A stretch of DNA of 64,000 nucleotides from Enoplosus armatus. Lineage: Eukaryota; Chordata; Actinopteri; Centrarchiformes; Enoplosidae. The stretch spans positions 14,873,891-14,937,890 of the forward strand of contig NC_092180.1 in assembly GCF_043641665.1 (NCBI RefSeq). The letters run 5' to 3'. Below are positions 38,312 to 50,062 of the stretch, piece after piece (the stretch's first letter is position 1; each line of letters opens with the position of its first letter). The notes below the pieces were generated by a model. It saw only the letters and a program-made list of their open reading frames with translations, had not been told where the DNA came from and searched no databases. Made by a program: the position numbers and the translations under genes.

Positions 38312-40787
38312 CCTAGTGATATGCTTATTTATTTCAGGAGGATATATATCTGGTATGATGTTGTTTTCTCATAAATATGGATCACATGTCTGGCCTGCAT
38401 CAGCAATATCTCCTTCTTATGTCCATTATGAGAAACAAAGGGGAGCGCTGATTTGGAAAGAAAGGTAAAATAAATACAGAGAAAATCAGCCAGAGTAGTT
38501 TCATAAAGGCCTGGGGGCATTTGGGAGGTGGATGGGGGGTTGGAAAGGGGGAACCAAGAGCAGGTCCCAGTGCAGTAAGGCTCTTTGTAGTTTGAGCAGT
38601 CTGAACTAGCCAGAGGCTTACTGCTCTAACCTCTACCACTCAGAGAGACTGTTTGGGGAAATTACACCACAGAGTAATAATTAATCAAGTAAACGCTGAA
38701 CTGCTTTGATTTGGATTACATTAACATATTATCAATAATGTATTAATCAAATACAAATAAACACCTCTGCATAATAGCATACTTAACTAACTACACTTTC
38801 ACACTTGGTAAAAAAGTTGGTCGTTCTTAAGCAGTGAGAAAAACCACAGCAAACTACACTGGAAGCAGCAGAGTTTTTGGAAGCAACACCTCTTGGCACT
38901 TAACCGTCTCTGTTCATCAACTCCCTTCTTCATCACAGCATCACCCATTTCAAGTGCTTCTACCAAGAGGCAAAGAAAATTATGAATTCATTTATTTATG
39001 CTTAACAATGGCAGAATGCATCATGCAGAATAAATAAACACACCACTGATGAAGCACTGAAAACACAATGCACGTAATTTGTGCAAAGCTACTCCAGGTT
39101 TGATTCCAAAAGTAGCTAAGTGGATTGAGGAAAAGAGTTAGTCACTTTTATCATTTGCAGAGGAGTCGAATCAGCTCTGCTTTTGTATTTTCACTTAAAT
39201 GCATGTTCTGTTTTTCTCAGATAAGTTGTGTTGTTTAAAAGCATCCGTTTCTCGCCTAACGCTTTGTTCATTGGGGGAACTTCATGCCCAGGGATTTTCT
39301 AAACACAATTCATCAAAGTGGAACGGCAGTCTTTTTTTTCTGCATTCCTAATCCTTTTTGCTGCAGATGAGAGATTTGCTGTTCAGACTCATTAAGATTA
39401 AAGCGTTTTGCCAGAGTTATTTAAGAATGCAAAGTTCCATGTGAGACCTCTCAGAGTTCAGAACAGAAGAAAATCCTATCGACACGCTCGGTGCACTGGG
39501 GGCTGATCTTAGCCTATATTTCTATATTTGGTGTCAGTGATTGAGTGATAGCATGTGAAATGGTTTTTCCTGCTGCATTATGGTTTAGAGTTACAATCAC
39601 TTTTCCATTTGTAGGAAGTTATGGGTGTGAGTGCTCTTTTTGTCTTCACTTGAAGGTTTAATTTGTTTACCTGTAAACATGTAAAAAACTATGCTTTTTA
39701 TTTCTGTAATGAAGTTATCCGCCATTTTAATCAAAACCTTTGTTTATTGGGTTTGATAACTAGGTATAAACTGGTAGACAAATAGTCTTTTGGTAATGGA
39801 AACAATACATTATGTTCATAGATTGTAAATGTGCAGTTAACTAAGTAGTTTTTTGCTTTCTAGTATTATTTTGGCAGCAGAGATTTTGGCTGGGGTAAGA
39901 ATATCAGTCATCTCATTGGACAGACAATAGTTAATGTTTAGCTGGAGGAGATGGCAGTCTTTTAGCTGAAAAAGAAATTATCATTGGATCAGACTGAGTG
40001 TTAGTCTTCTGCCTAAGGATTTTTAATATTAGCTTTTTTGGCCGGAGACTCAGAAGTCTTTTGGCTGCTCTGAAGCTGGAGAAAGACTCAGATCCCGTTG
40101 TCGGTAGAACACAGCTCCAGTCTCGGCACCTTTCCCAAACTTTCCAACTCCAAGTGTCGCAATCTGGTTCCATTTTACAGCTGGCCTTGAGATTGTAACA
40201 GAGCTCCTTTCTCTCCCTCCTCAACCGCATATTTAATCCCTGTGCTTATGTCAAACTTAATTACAGGACCTTGTACGAAAAAATAACAAGTGAGCCTTGT
40301 AGGGGTGGGAGAGAGGAAAAGAGTATTAGGAGAGGGAGAGAAAAAGAGACATAGGGAGAATGCTAAGAGGTGTGAGGGGGGAAAAGGAACAACTGAGACA
40401 TTTAATCTGTAGGCTCAGTATGTTAACTGACCAAACAAAACGCTTTGATGTAGAGTATCTCTTTTTTTAGCTGACACTGGAACAGATAATCTATTTGTAA
40501 AAATCAATCGTGATATTTAATGATAACTGAATCTATAACATGTATCTTAGTGGCCTAAAACAGCAAAAGTATGTCCTGTAGCTGAGATACACAGCACAAG
40601 GATATTGTCTGTCTTGCATCTACTGTACAAAACCATAATGTCTAACCTACATTTTCAAATGAGTAGAGGCAGATAAGGTAAGCAAGTGTCCTAAGAGGCC
40701 CTACGCTCATATCTTTTAACTTACAACCCAGCAAATTCTCCTGAACCCCCACAAACCAAAAAGAAATAATCATTAGACTAGGTCAGT

Positions 40788-40790
<3 letters not shown>
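38309..40790. other. noncoding unique sequence
   Basis: No exon pair was supported. A very strong plus-strand acceptor (a T/C tract ending TTTGCTGCAG at 39366) is followed at once by ATG and a 25-codon frame. No good donor follows, so it is not called. The stretch at 39960-40200 is complex, with a 99-codon minus-strand frame lacking a recognised domain. Confidence 0.5.

Positions 40791-40823
<33 letters not shown>
40791..40823. repeat. (TG)16 microsatellite
   Basis: Sixteen perfect TG units. Confidence 0.97.
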
Positions 40824-40826
<3 letters not shown>

Positions 40827-41631
40827 TGCACATAAAACTATTTACTCTGTAGAAGTGGAACAGCCGGGGAGAGATGTTTAGTCTGTCAGTTTAAAACTAT
40901 TACCTCAAACTCTGAAAATATGAGCTGAGCCTGTCGTGCATCGACACAGGGAGACAGCACTGTGAAGAACAAACCTTTGAAAAGTCTAAATCAATTTTGG
41001 GGGAGTAACATAACAAACGCTTCACCGCAGTGAAGAAAAGGGGATCTCTTTTTTAACTGTTTGAAAAGCACATATTCATACAATCTTCATAAGGCAAAAC
41101 AGCATAAATGCAGTATACATGAAGTCTTTTGAAAAGGGAGATGACAGGAAGGGAGAAAGGGAGAAGACACAGGGATGCTCCTCAGAGAAGCAGACAAAAC
41201 ACACAGGAAGACCACCACTGCCATACACCTATCCACCCACCCACCCTTCAGGCCAGCCTGCTGGCTAAAGCCTTCCCAGACTGGACTTGAGTGGCCAAGC
41301 AATGGACCAGAGGAGGGAGAGAGGTTCCCATGCCACTGGTACTGGAACTGGCGCGCCACCCGGAGGTATTTATAGCAGACCAGCACTAAAGGGCCGGGAG
41401 AGAGGGCATGCTTGTTTTCCTTTCCATTCCCCAGGCACTTTCACTAGGCCTCACATGTGGGTGTTAAATATATACCCAAATACTGGGAGCAACATTGTGG
41501 GGGCAGAGGATTGGAGGCAGTGGAATAGGAGTGGGTTTGGGGGTGGAGGGGGGCAGAGAGTTGAGAGAGGGAACAGGAGAGTGGAGTCTGGAGTAAGCTG
41601 GATGCAGACTTGAGTTGTGTGGTGTAGAGGT
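40824..41631. other. noncoding sequence with a G-rich patch
   Basis: G-runs of 3, 5 and 6 at 41533-41553 could form a quadruplex. A perfect CCCA tetramer run lies near 41233-41243. No gene seen. Confidence 0.5.
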
Positions 41632-41672
41632 GGAAAGAAAGAAAAAGAAAGAAAGAAAGAAAGAAAGAAAGA
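41632..41672. repeat. (GAAA)n tetranucleotide repeat
   Basis: About nine GAAA units, one expanded to GAAAAA. Confidence 0.95.
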
Positions 41673-44600
41673 GGCTGTTAATGCAGAAAAAAGCTAAATG
41701 TGAAAAAAGGAAAGGAAGACGAATTCATTTATGTACACTTCCCAAGCTTGAAGGGCCCTAAGAAAGTGAGGCAGGCTCAGTGCCAGCTCCAGGACCCAGT
41801 CGATGCCCAGACAAGGATCAGAGTTTAGGGCCGAGCTGAACCCAGTCCATCTGGAGACTCCACAGTGCAGAGGCAGGGGGAAGTCCAGACAAAACAAGGG
41901 GACATTTGCAGGGAGGTAGTGGAGCAATCCTGTTGTTGTGGCCTCTTTAACATCAAATGATATCTGGATCCAAGAGCCAGCCCTCCCTATCTCCAGCTGC
42001 TTCCTCCATATACTCTGTGATGTATGTCTCTCTCTCTCGCTCTCTCTCCCTCTGCATGGGAATTCCAGAGTGACATTATTACTATGATGAAAACAGACCC
42101 TATAAATACTGAGCACTATGATGAATATAACAGCGATTATGGGGGCAGCGATAATTAGATCAGGAAAGAAAGAAAGACTCATTGAAGTTTGCTCTGTTTT
42201 TGTGTTTGGGAATTCCTTTCAACCTTGTGTCTTAATGTATGAAGAATTACTGAGGCAACAGTAGTGTGGTAATCATCTGGGTCTCTAGGAGGGCCTCTTG
42301 GGGCCTCTTCAGTGATCCTCTCTCCTGTTTTCAGCTCACTGCTCCATCTCACATCTCTGTAAAAGCCACCCTGCTGTCTGCTTTTTTAATGATGGTTTGG
42401 CCAACAAACAATTAATAAGCTGCCCCACAGATGCCTGTTAAAAATGAAACAGCAGGAGCTATGGAGTGCTCCTAAATGGGGGCCATGGCTCCTGCTATCT
42501 CTCCATCCAGCTTTACTCGTCAGGTTTTACCCTCGTCAGCAGCTCTCTAACTCACCCAGGTCCAGCTCAGATCTTTAAGTCCTAAGACTACAGCTTTAAC
42601 AACACCCTGACCTGAGCCCCTGTCTAAATCCCAACTGTACAGCAGCCATCCCACTAGCTGATTGCGTCAGAAAGATTCCACAGCCATGGCCTCTGTTTTT
42701 TCATACTTGTGGGAAAATAGCAGTTCATGTTTCCTTGGATGCTTCACACATTCCTCACCCTGTCTTCACATTGCGGGGCCCCAGAGACTGGGTAGGGCCA
42801 AAGCCACTCAAGAGGAGGTGCTTGGCAGATAAGAGGCGTGGCTAAATGAAAAAGGAAGGCAATTTTGTATTGTTTATTTAGGAGTGAGTTGCTAGGCGAT
42901 GTGAACTCAAAAAGGCACTAATTACATTTCCCTGAGTTTGATGAGTATAACAGAACTTGGACAGAAACTTTCCAGCTCATTTAACCTCTCAGAACACAGC
43001 TGGGAATTATAGATAACAGAACATCTGGAAGTCACAAAAATACTTCTCTAGCGTCTAATCCAAACTAATTCAAAAGTCACCACATCCTGCAATGAACGAC
43101 ATCCCAAAGCTAACACAGTGACAGCTCCAATATTTCAAATTTTGTTGTTAAGAAAAGTAGCCGTGTCTGAATGGCATTCCGGTCATTTGGGCAAAAGTTC
43201 AAGCATTCTAGATCATGCAGCATCTTTTGCTCAAATTTCATTATTAGACTGAAATGGAGATCATGGAAAAGTACCCAAAACCCCCTACAGTCCTTACACA
43301 AACTCACACATACACATTTGCACTGTGCAGTACTACTTTGTGCAACACATGTTCACATATTCCATTATTCTTCAACATAAATGACAGATGTTCCAACACA
43401 TGAACAACACAAGTATTTCAAACAGTACATCTACTAGATTCATGTAATGCAGATGCAATACACAGCACACACACACACACACACACATGGAGCGAGATAC
43501 ACAAACAGAGCTCAAACACCACTTGGCCACATTCAAGTTTGGTCTCATCCCAAATTCCTGACCTCAAAATTTCAAGACAAAGGTAGTTAGTCTTGATTTA
43601 TGCAAGCTTCAGCTTAGGATGAAGAGAGCAGGACACAGTAGCAAAGCAATTAATTTTGATGCTGAAAACATTATTAATGGTAATGTTTAAAACATCAAAG
43701 CCCTGGCTGACAGAGACACAGCATCTCCACTCTGACAAGATGGAACAGATGAGCTCACTTGAGTCAGTCAAGGTGAGGCACAGGGGGAAAATGTAATTTG
43801 TCTCTCCATTGATTTTCATTGAGATTTCCTGGAGAAGCTGTGGTTCAGAGCAGGTTAAACTCATGTACCTAGTGTCTGTGGTATAGCAGGACTCGCCACC
43901 ATATGTCTTTCCTCTGTCACTGGCTTGTGTATGTGTCTACATGCCACAAATGCATCATACTTTGGATGTTTTTATGTGAAAAGTATAGGATACCGTCTGC
44001 ATGAGGAGCCAGTAGATGCTCTTTAGACCAGAATATTAGGACTGAATTCAACTATTCAGCACCAGCTTGGACATGGGATGTAGGGGACAACAGAGGATGC
44101 ACCATCAGTTGGAATGTGTGAATCTCAAGTTCATAATGACTGAGTGGGCCAGTGAAGAACCCCCTCCTCTGTCTGTGTGGACTCCTCACCGTAGCTTTGG
44201 GCAAAGGGATAAAGCTTCTCTCACTCCCACATATTCATTTACCCCCCACCATCACACCAATTGAACCAGGGAGTCTGGGGGGAGCCACATTGATATTCAC
44301 TACACATCTCCATCCCCCAGCCACAACCATCCCCACTGGAAACATTATTTCATTACATATATTATGCATTCAGCATAAGGGAGTTGGTGAATGAGCAGAG
44401 TGCAGATGTGTGTGTTGTGGGTGTGGGCGAGCTCAGATGTTTCCTTCTATGTATACATGGCTGTGACAGTCTGTTGTAAAAACAGTTTTAAAGAGGATGT
44501 AAAAAGATATAACGCCTCAGGGGTCCAGTGTTAATGGTACTTAGTTTACTTTGTGAGAGAGAAGACAAAATATTTATTTCGTACTGTTTTGTGTCAACAT

Positions 44601-47179
44601 TATAAAAGTGATTTCGCAATTTTTACAATGTAGAGAGACAAAGTTTCCTGCAGAGTTTCCATGAATTGTCTCAGTTCATTTGAGTGTGTGCGTCCTCATG
44701 CGAATGTGTACTGAGTCTCATGCAGCGCAAGAGATAAAGAGATACGCTGAGAGAAAAACAGAGAAAAGAAAAAAACAGAAAGAGATGAAGATAGAGACAG
44801 ACAGACAGATCTTTCATATGGCCCACTGCTCCTTGGGCCCTGGTCCAGATGTCACCAGAACAGTTTTTAATGTCGTCTTTTAAAAGCCCTCTTAAAAAGC
44901 GCATGCCGCCTTTCCCTTAAGTCTTTAAGTGGCTACACACAAGACACTCTTGTCTGATCCGAACTGGAATCAATTTGGAAAAGAAACCATTTCACCTCTG
45001 ATTAAGCACTGCTCTGTCTCTGCTGTGGCATGCTGACCTTTCCAGAGGTCTGTCTTGTGCTGCTAGGAGGGGCCAGCCAGATGATATGCTGGGCTAATTA
45101 GACTGATTGACGTCAGAAGGCAGGGCCAGAGAGTGGCTTGTATTTGAACCCTCAGCCATTTGTAAGGACTCACAACCCTATCTCTGTCAGGGGCGTTTAG
45201 AGTCTCACAAGTCAGATTCAAAGCCTAATTTCATTCTCATATGCTGTACCCCCAGTCCCTCTTTGCAAATATCCCATCATGCTTTCCCTTTCATTTTCTG
45301 ACATTCTTATATCATTTCACGTTTTCTTCTGACTTCAGAGGCAATCAAAACACCTCATGTCTTATGATGCCTATGAGCCTGGTGTGCACTTCTCTCTTGC
45401 ACCAAACTTTGCTTCATCCTTGTCTATTTTCAATCACACATAAAACTTAAAATACTTTTTGAGCCAAAGTGTGGAGTCACACCACTCATACACGTCATAC
45501 TCAGACCAGTAGGCCATTTTGCCAAATTCTGTCTGCCTCGGTGTCTTTGAAATGGCTGCATCGCCAGCAACGTGTCTCTGTGTGATCTGCGTGATCGCCA
45601 CCTTCAGTCTCTGTATTCCTCCTCAATTTCTTCACCTCTCACTCTTAGCTATAGTTATAGCCACGTAGCGCTGGCTCAACATCTGTGTGTATCATGGGTT
45701 TGCGTAACATATAAAACATGGAAGTCCCTTGAGCTATAAAATGTTGCAAACCAAGAATGCTTTGAGAAGAGAGTTCAGAGGGAAGGAGTCCACCAGAGAT
45801 CAACCCTCGGTCCAAATTCCAAGCACTTTGCCTTGTACACCCAGAGAAATGTTGCCTAAAGAGAGGCCTGGTAGAGAGAAACCTCACCTCCAGTTCAAGC
45901 GGAATCCTCTGCCCTTTTATTTGCTCTCGTTTGGCTGCAGGGGGAACGCGCTCCACTCTGACCCGGGGGCACTCATCCAATCAGCTCGCTATCTGCTGCA
46001 AGGGCCTCCATAATAGTGACATTTTTCCACCTCGTCAATAAAGTGGTGAAAGCCACCCTCCACCCGCTACTTGACCATTTAACTTCTTCCTGAAAAGGCC
46101 CTTTCTTTCTGTCTGTCTCTGTGTCTGGCTGAAATCAATAAAAGCAGAGCAAGGAAAGAGGCCAATCCAGCGGCTGCATTAACTGGTGGTCTCAACTGCT
46201 GTACAAAGAGGATGGCTGACAGAGAAAAAGGATACAGGAGAGCTGGCAGCTCGAGTCTCATTCATACAGCTGTGGGAGAAACCTGCTTCTTGTCTACGCT
46301 CTATATTGTCATCTAGTAAGGAGATTCTGAAAATGCTGAATGAAAAAATTCCGTCACACATGCTGCACGCACACACTATGTGTGTGTATGCTAAAAGCAA
46401 TAAAACCAAGTAAAAACTGAAAAACGTCCATGTATGCACACAGACTGAAAGATGACAATCATATGCAACAAAACTGACATATACATTAACAGATGTAAAC
46501 TCTCTGTGTCTAATGATCATTGTTTGCCATGACTCATTTAGCAGCTGCATTCACACATCACCACATGTCTGCAGTGATTGACATAATGGCATCAGAGTGA
46601 GAACAAAATGTCTTCCAATAAAGAAGCAGGAGGGAGAAAATGAGAGAGATGGGTTACATCTATGCCCATGCTGAAATGAGTGCAGTGCTTTGTTTGGTTA
46701 TGCTGTCTAGGCTGAAATTGATTACTGTGAGAAGCATGCACCAAAGGGCCCCTGCATTCAGATGAAATAAATAACACACTCTCTTAGAGATGGGAGGGTA
46801 TGTGGGAGACAGAACAGAAGGTGAAAAATGGGATAAGGGAGGAGGGAAGAAACAAAGATGGATGATGTCAAAATGAATTTACAAGGGAAAAAAGCAGAGA
46901 TAAAAAAAGAAGTAAATGGCCAAAGGTGGGGTACTGAATGACATGTCTTCAGTCTAGTACAGCACTAAAGAGAGACAGCCTGGAAGACATCTGGAGTAGA
47001 GGAGGATAACAGCCACACACCACTCCGCAACCACAGACAACATGATGAGGGATTAAACTTCATTACGACATGTTATGGTAATGAATGGGCTGTGGCCATT
47101 TCTGAATGTGTTAGAGTAATTACCAGTCCCCAGCATATGTGTGAGTGACACTTCCTACACGTGTCTGCGAAGCCATGTG
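41673..47179. other. gene-desert-like noncoding sequence
   Basis: No coding exon or RNA gene was supported. Holds a CT tract (42026-42053), a CA repeat (43466-43487), a CpG-poor unique background, and several complex, possibly conserved patches (42370-42700, 45020-45110, 47040-47130). A 162-codon minus-strand frame (41694-42182) has no domain and spans the CT tract; it is treated as chance. Confidence 0.5.
43466..43487. repeat. (CA)11 microsatellite
   Basis: Eleven perfect CA units. Confidence 0.96.
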
Positions 47180-47220
47180 TCTGTCTGTCTGTCTGTGTGT
47201 GCATGTGTGTGTACATGTGT
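47180..47220. repeat. (TCTG)n/(TG)n compound repeat
   Basis: Four CTGT units, then interrupted TG units. Confidence 0.92.
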
Positions 47221-48100
47221 GCTGATCATATCCCTGGGACTTCAGGTTTAGTGAACTGGATGACGCCCTCAGAAAATCCATGAGGTCCTTTCCATCAATG
47301 CGGCAAGCAGAAGCAACTGCTGCAGCTAATTAAAAGAATGCAACACTTAGACAGCTACTGTCATATGTATCATCTCCCATAATTAGCTTAACACGGTACT
47401 TTAATAGAAGATGGGCTGGGGCAGGCCCAGACTTTGCGGTTTGGGCCAGTGTCTGGGCATCTGGGTATAGGGTAGGTGCCAGAAAGGGAGAGGGACAGAC
47501 AAAGCCACACACCCCAGAGGGGTGAGGTTGACTCTAGGTCACAGAGGCTGCCTGGCCTTATGGCTGACAGATGTTAGTCTGGTTCAACAAGAGTTGTGAT
47601 TCTGGAAAAAGTTACACCACACTGCTCCACACTGCAATTATCTTCTCTGGGTAAAGAAACATCTCATACATCATCACTCAACAAGACATAAGCAAAAGCC
47701 CCTCCCTGGATTACAAAGCCTTTGATAAACCATGCCACTTGAATCTATCTAGTTGTACCGCACTAAATTATTCCAGAGTTAGCTGGCCTGTCAGTAGCAT
47801 TTTCAAGGGGAGCAACAGTGTGTTTTTGCTGTAGACAGAGGACAGCAGCCCGCTGTGGTTGGTGTGCTGCTGCTAATGTTGCTAATGATCCCCACAACGG
47901 AGCAACAAAGACTGGAGCGAAGTCCTTTCATTTACAGTAAGCTTCAAAGTGTGTGCAAGGATGAGAGCCAGGGGGAAGTCCTGTCCCCAGACTGCCCTGT
48001 TCCCTTATGACAGTACAACGGGGACATGCTGTGGGTAGGTGTTCCCTGCACATTGACAGCCTATGAGCTTCCCTATATTTGCTCATGCTGGGATCCATGG
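47221..48100. other. noncoding unique sequence
   Basis: No gene or repeat of note. Confidence 0.5.
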
Positions 48101-48131
48101 TGTGTGTGTGTGTGGGTGTGTGTGTGTGTGT
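48101..48131. repeat. (TG)n microsatellite, one interruption
   Basis: TG units with one GGGTG break. Confidence 0.95.
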
Positions 48132-48316
48132 TGGTCTATGTGTGTGAAACAGGGGCAAGGTTACTGAGGTGATACATTTCCCACAGTGGGCACGTGGACA
48201 GGCAAGCACCAGGGCGGCATTAAAGAGAAAGAGTGTTTCCCGCTACGATAGGCGAGAAAGGGGACATGAAATGACAGTGGATCATTAGACCGGGATTGCC
48301 TGCAGCTTGCTAATTT

Positions 48317-48329
48317 ATGCAAATTAATT
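48317..48329 (+). promoter_or_regulatory. octamer plus TAAT composite site
   Basis: ATGCAAAT (48317-48324) runs directly into TAATTT, giving a POU-specific plus homeodomain composite. It lies about 350 bases upstream of the putative start of the plus-strand transcript and could act as a distal promoter element (inference). Confidence 0.4.
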
Positions 48330-48541
48330 TCTTGGCTGATGCAAAAGGAGAGGGAGTGGGCGCCACTGCTTGGCAAGCAGTCAACATCGAGCAGCGAAAA
48401 GGTTAAACTGCTGCACTCTGCTTTGGTGGTCTGGAAAGTTCAGCAGCGTAAGCCAGGGAGGGCTGTGGTATACCAAGCAACAATGACAAAGCAACGCAGA
48501 CTATGCCAGCCCTCTTCCTGGCAAGGCGGGTAGGCAGACAG

Positions 48542-48653
48542 CCAATCGGGTTCGTGCTGGCTCTCTCGTAGGCGAATGGCATGGCATGCCGGCCCTCTCG
48601 TCGCCCCGCCTCCCCTCTCCACTGCACTGCAGCTGCCCAGAATGATTTTATAA
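48542..48653 (+). promoter_or_regulatory. putative core promoter: CCAAT, GC box, TATA-like
   Basis: In order on the plus strand: a CCAAT box within GCCAATCGG (48542-48546), a GC box GCCCCGCCTC (48603-48612) and TTTTATAA (48646-48653). The spacing predicts transcription starting near 48,680, where a 20-bp palindrome is centred. CpG is locally enriched (48,500-48,610). The neatly ordered elements directly upstream of a spliced unit make this the most convincing promoter in the window, though no start-site data exist. Confidence 0.5.
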
Positions 48654-48667
48654 ACATTTTGCCAGTG

Positions 48668-48687
48668 GATCAATACCTGTATTGATC
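48668..48687. promoter_or_regulatory. palindrome of two ATCAATA cores at the putative start site
   Basis: GATCAATAC, then CT, then GTATTGATC: a perfect 9-bp inverted repeat with a 2-base centre. Each arm has the ATCAATA core known for ONECUT/HNF6-type factors. It overlaps the predicted start of the plus-strand transcript. Confidence 0.6.
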
Positions 48688-48982
48688 AACCATTGTGAGA
48701 GTGATCCGTCTAAAACCCAGAGCAGCCTAGAGCTCAGAGATGGGAGGAGCGAAAGAGAGAGGCTGCAGAGAGGATGGAGAAAGAGAGAGAGTCTGCAGCC
48801 ACAGTGAAAGGGAGAAGAGGTATAAGGGAAGAGAAGCGAATCTGAGAGAGAAGCAGACGCAGAGCTGAAGGCAGGTGTGGAGGCAGGTTTCGGACAACGC
48901 TGCCAGGCCACTGGGACTGGGGAGAAACCTATGGTAATTGCTTTCTCATTAAGGGAGGGAGGGTGAGGGCGACTGATGACTG
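48680..48982 (+). ncRNA. exon 1 of a candidate two-exon transcript
   Basis: The exon would start about 27 bases after a TATA-like box and ends at a strong donor, GACTG|GTAAGTG (intron from 48983). It is purine-rich. Its first ATG (48740) opens a 42-codon Arg/Glu-rich frame ending with TGA at 48866-48868, and other short ATG frames follow (48774 region, 48930 region, 48975). None continues as a long frame after splicing. This is typical of a long noncoding RNA or a 5' leader with many upstream ORFs. The 5' end is inferred from promoter spacing, not observed. Confidence 0.5.
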
Positions 48983-49267
48983 GTAAGTGAAAGATGGAGA
49001 AATAGTGCAAAGAAATGTGTATGTGTGCGACAAAGGGGTTGATTCCCACACCTGAGGTTGCTTGGCCTGCAATGTAGCACCGTCAGGTACATTGTTGCAT
49101 GTGCATAAGTGTGCATGATTGCATGAGCTTCAAAGGGATTGAGTGTGTAGGGAGGTGGGGGATGCGGATGATGGGCGATTTAGATGTTCTGCACGGGGGG
49201 AAAAAAACAATAATCCTGCTTTATCTATTACTGATTGTATTTTGATTTTTTCTGTTTTGTTTCTTAG
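48983..49267 (+). other. 285-bp intron of the plus-strand transcript
   Basis: Starts GTAAGT and ends with TACTGAT (branch A at 49234, 33 bases from the exon), a T-rich tract and TTTCTTAG. All required splice signals are present at normal distances, and the intron is short, as is common in fish. Confidence 0.5.
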
Positions 49268-49333
49268 ACAGAAACTCCCTCTGAAGAGAAATAGCTGGAG
49301 TGTCGAGGATCTGCAGTTTGCCTTGGTGACAAC

Positions 49334-49459
49334 ATGGGACAGAGAAGGCCCAGCACATACTGCGCTCATGAGTTCAGCTGGAAAATCCTGAGAAAATCAA
49401 AGACTGCAAGGAATAGCCTGCCTCCTGGATATCTGATCAAGGCAAAGTTGAATGTATAA
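49334..49459 (+). CDS. possible 41-residue micropeptide ORF
   Basis: A short frame in exon 2 starting MGQRRPSTYC and ending KAKLNV. The start has a strong Kozak context (A at -3, G at +4). The peptide is basic (many Lys and Arg), with no membrane segment. The N-terminal Met-Gly is followed by Gln-Arg-Arg, so a myristoylation signal is not obvious. At least four upstream ATGs in exon 1 would have to be bypassed, which argues against efficient translation. No homologue is recognised. Kept as a low-confidence candidate because the host transcript is well supported and has no better frame. Confidence 0.15.
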   Translation: MGQRRPSTYCAHEFSWKILRKSKTARNSLPPGYLIKAKLNV

Positions 49460-50035
49460 TCCAAAACTGATTTCAAACTCAAAGATGAAAATGGCTGCAA
49501 GACGGTAGTGTTTACTGTGGCGAGTAAGAGATTATTGCTGCTGAGAATGGGTTTGGATAAAGCTAGCTATGGAATGTTTTTTGACATTTTGACAAGTCAT
49601 CGGATGGGATTTAATTTTTATTATATTTTGAATTTTGTTGGCATTTTTACTTAACAGACGACTGACTGGACAACTCAACAACAAAATGAATGTATGATTC
49701 GAGGCCCCAAGCTGTGCTGCACTGGAGGAGGAGGAGTCAAAAGGCTTTTGGGATCATTCCCCCAATGCTAAAGGGATATCAAGTTTCCATTGATTGATTT
49801 TAAATGTGACTTTGTGCATAATTGTGGATTTGAGGGAAGATATGTTCCTCCAAACTGTGGGGGTGGACCTTGATGCTCATAAACTCGCTTTGCACTAGAG
49901 CTCTGGTGTGGAAACACTCAGAGAAAAAGGCCTGCACTCTACAGGTTCACTCCTCTGTGAACATGCAGTTGAATGAAAAGAAAACAATGAACATTGTGTA
50001 TAAAGGACACAAAGTACCTACATACAGTTTTGCTA

Positions 50036-50041
50036 AATAAA
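50036..50041 (+). terminator. AATAAA polyadenylation signal
   Basis: Canonical hexamer, followed by ATTAAA 12 bases later and a GT-rich downstream element. It closes the candidate plus-strand transcript. Confidence 0.5.
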
Positions 50042-50062
50042 CTGTAAAACAAATTAAACATT

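Larger units (their letters stand above)
49268..50062 (+). ncRNA. terminal exon of the candidate transcript
   Basis: Begins after the TTTCTTAG acceptor and ends about 20 bases after AATAAA (50036-50041). A second signal, ATTAAA, lies at 50053-50058, and GT-rich sequence (GGTGTGTGGCAGTGTT, from about 50094) lies downstream, as expected for cleavage. All three frames contain stops; the longest ATG frame is 41 codons (49334-49459). With exon 1, the processed transcript would be about 1.1 kb. It is called noncoding by default; a micropeptide is possible. It matches no transcript I recognise. It lies antisense within the gap between the minus-strand exon candidates at 52.7 and 30.1 kb. Confidence 0.5.

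Noticed and set aside
39219..39445. Two strong plus-strand acceptors, the second followed by ATG and 25 codons
   Set aside because: No matching donor nearby and the frame stops after 25 codons. Isolated acceptors are frequent in T-rich DNA.
41694..42182. 162-codon minus-strand frame
   Set aside because: Runs across the CT tract, has no domain and no homologue recognised; probably chance.
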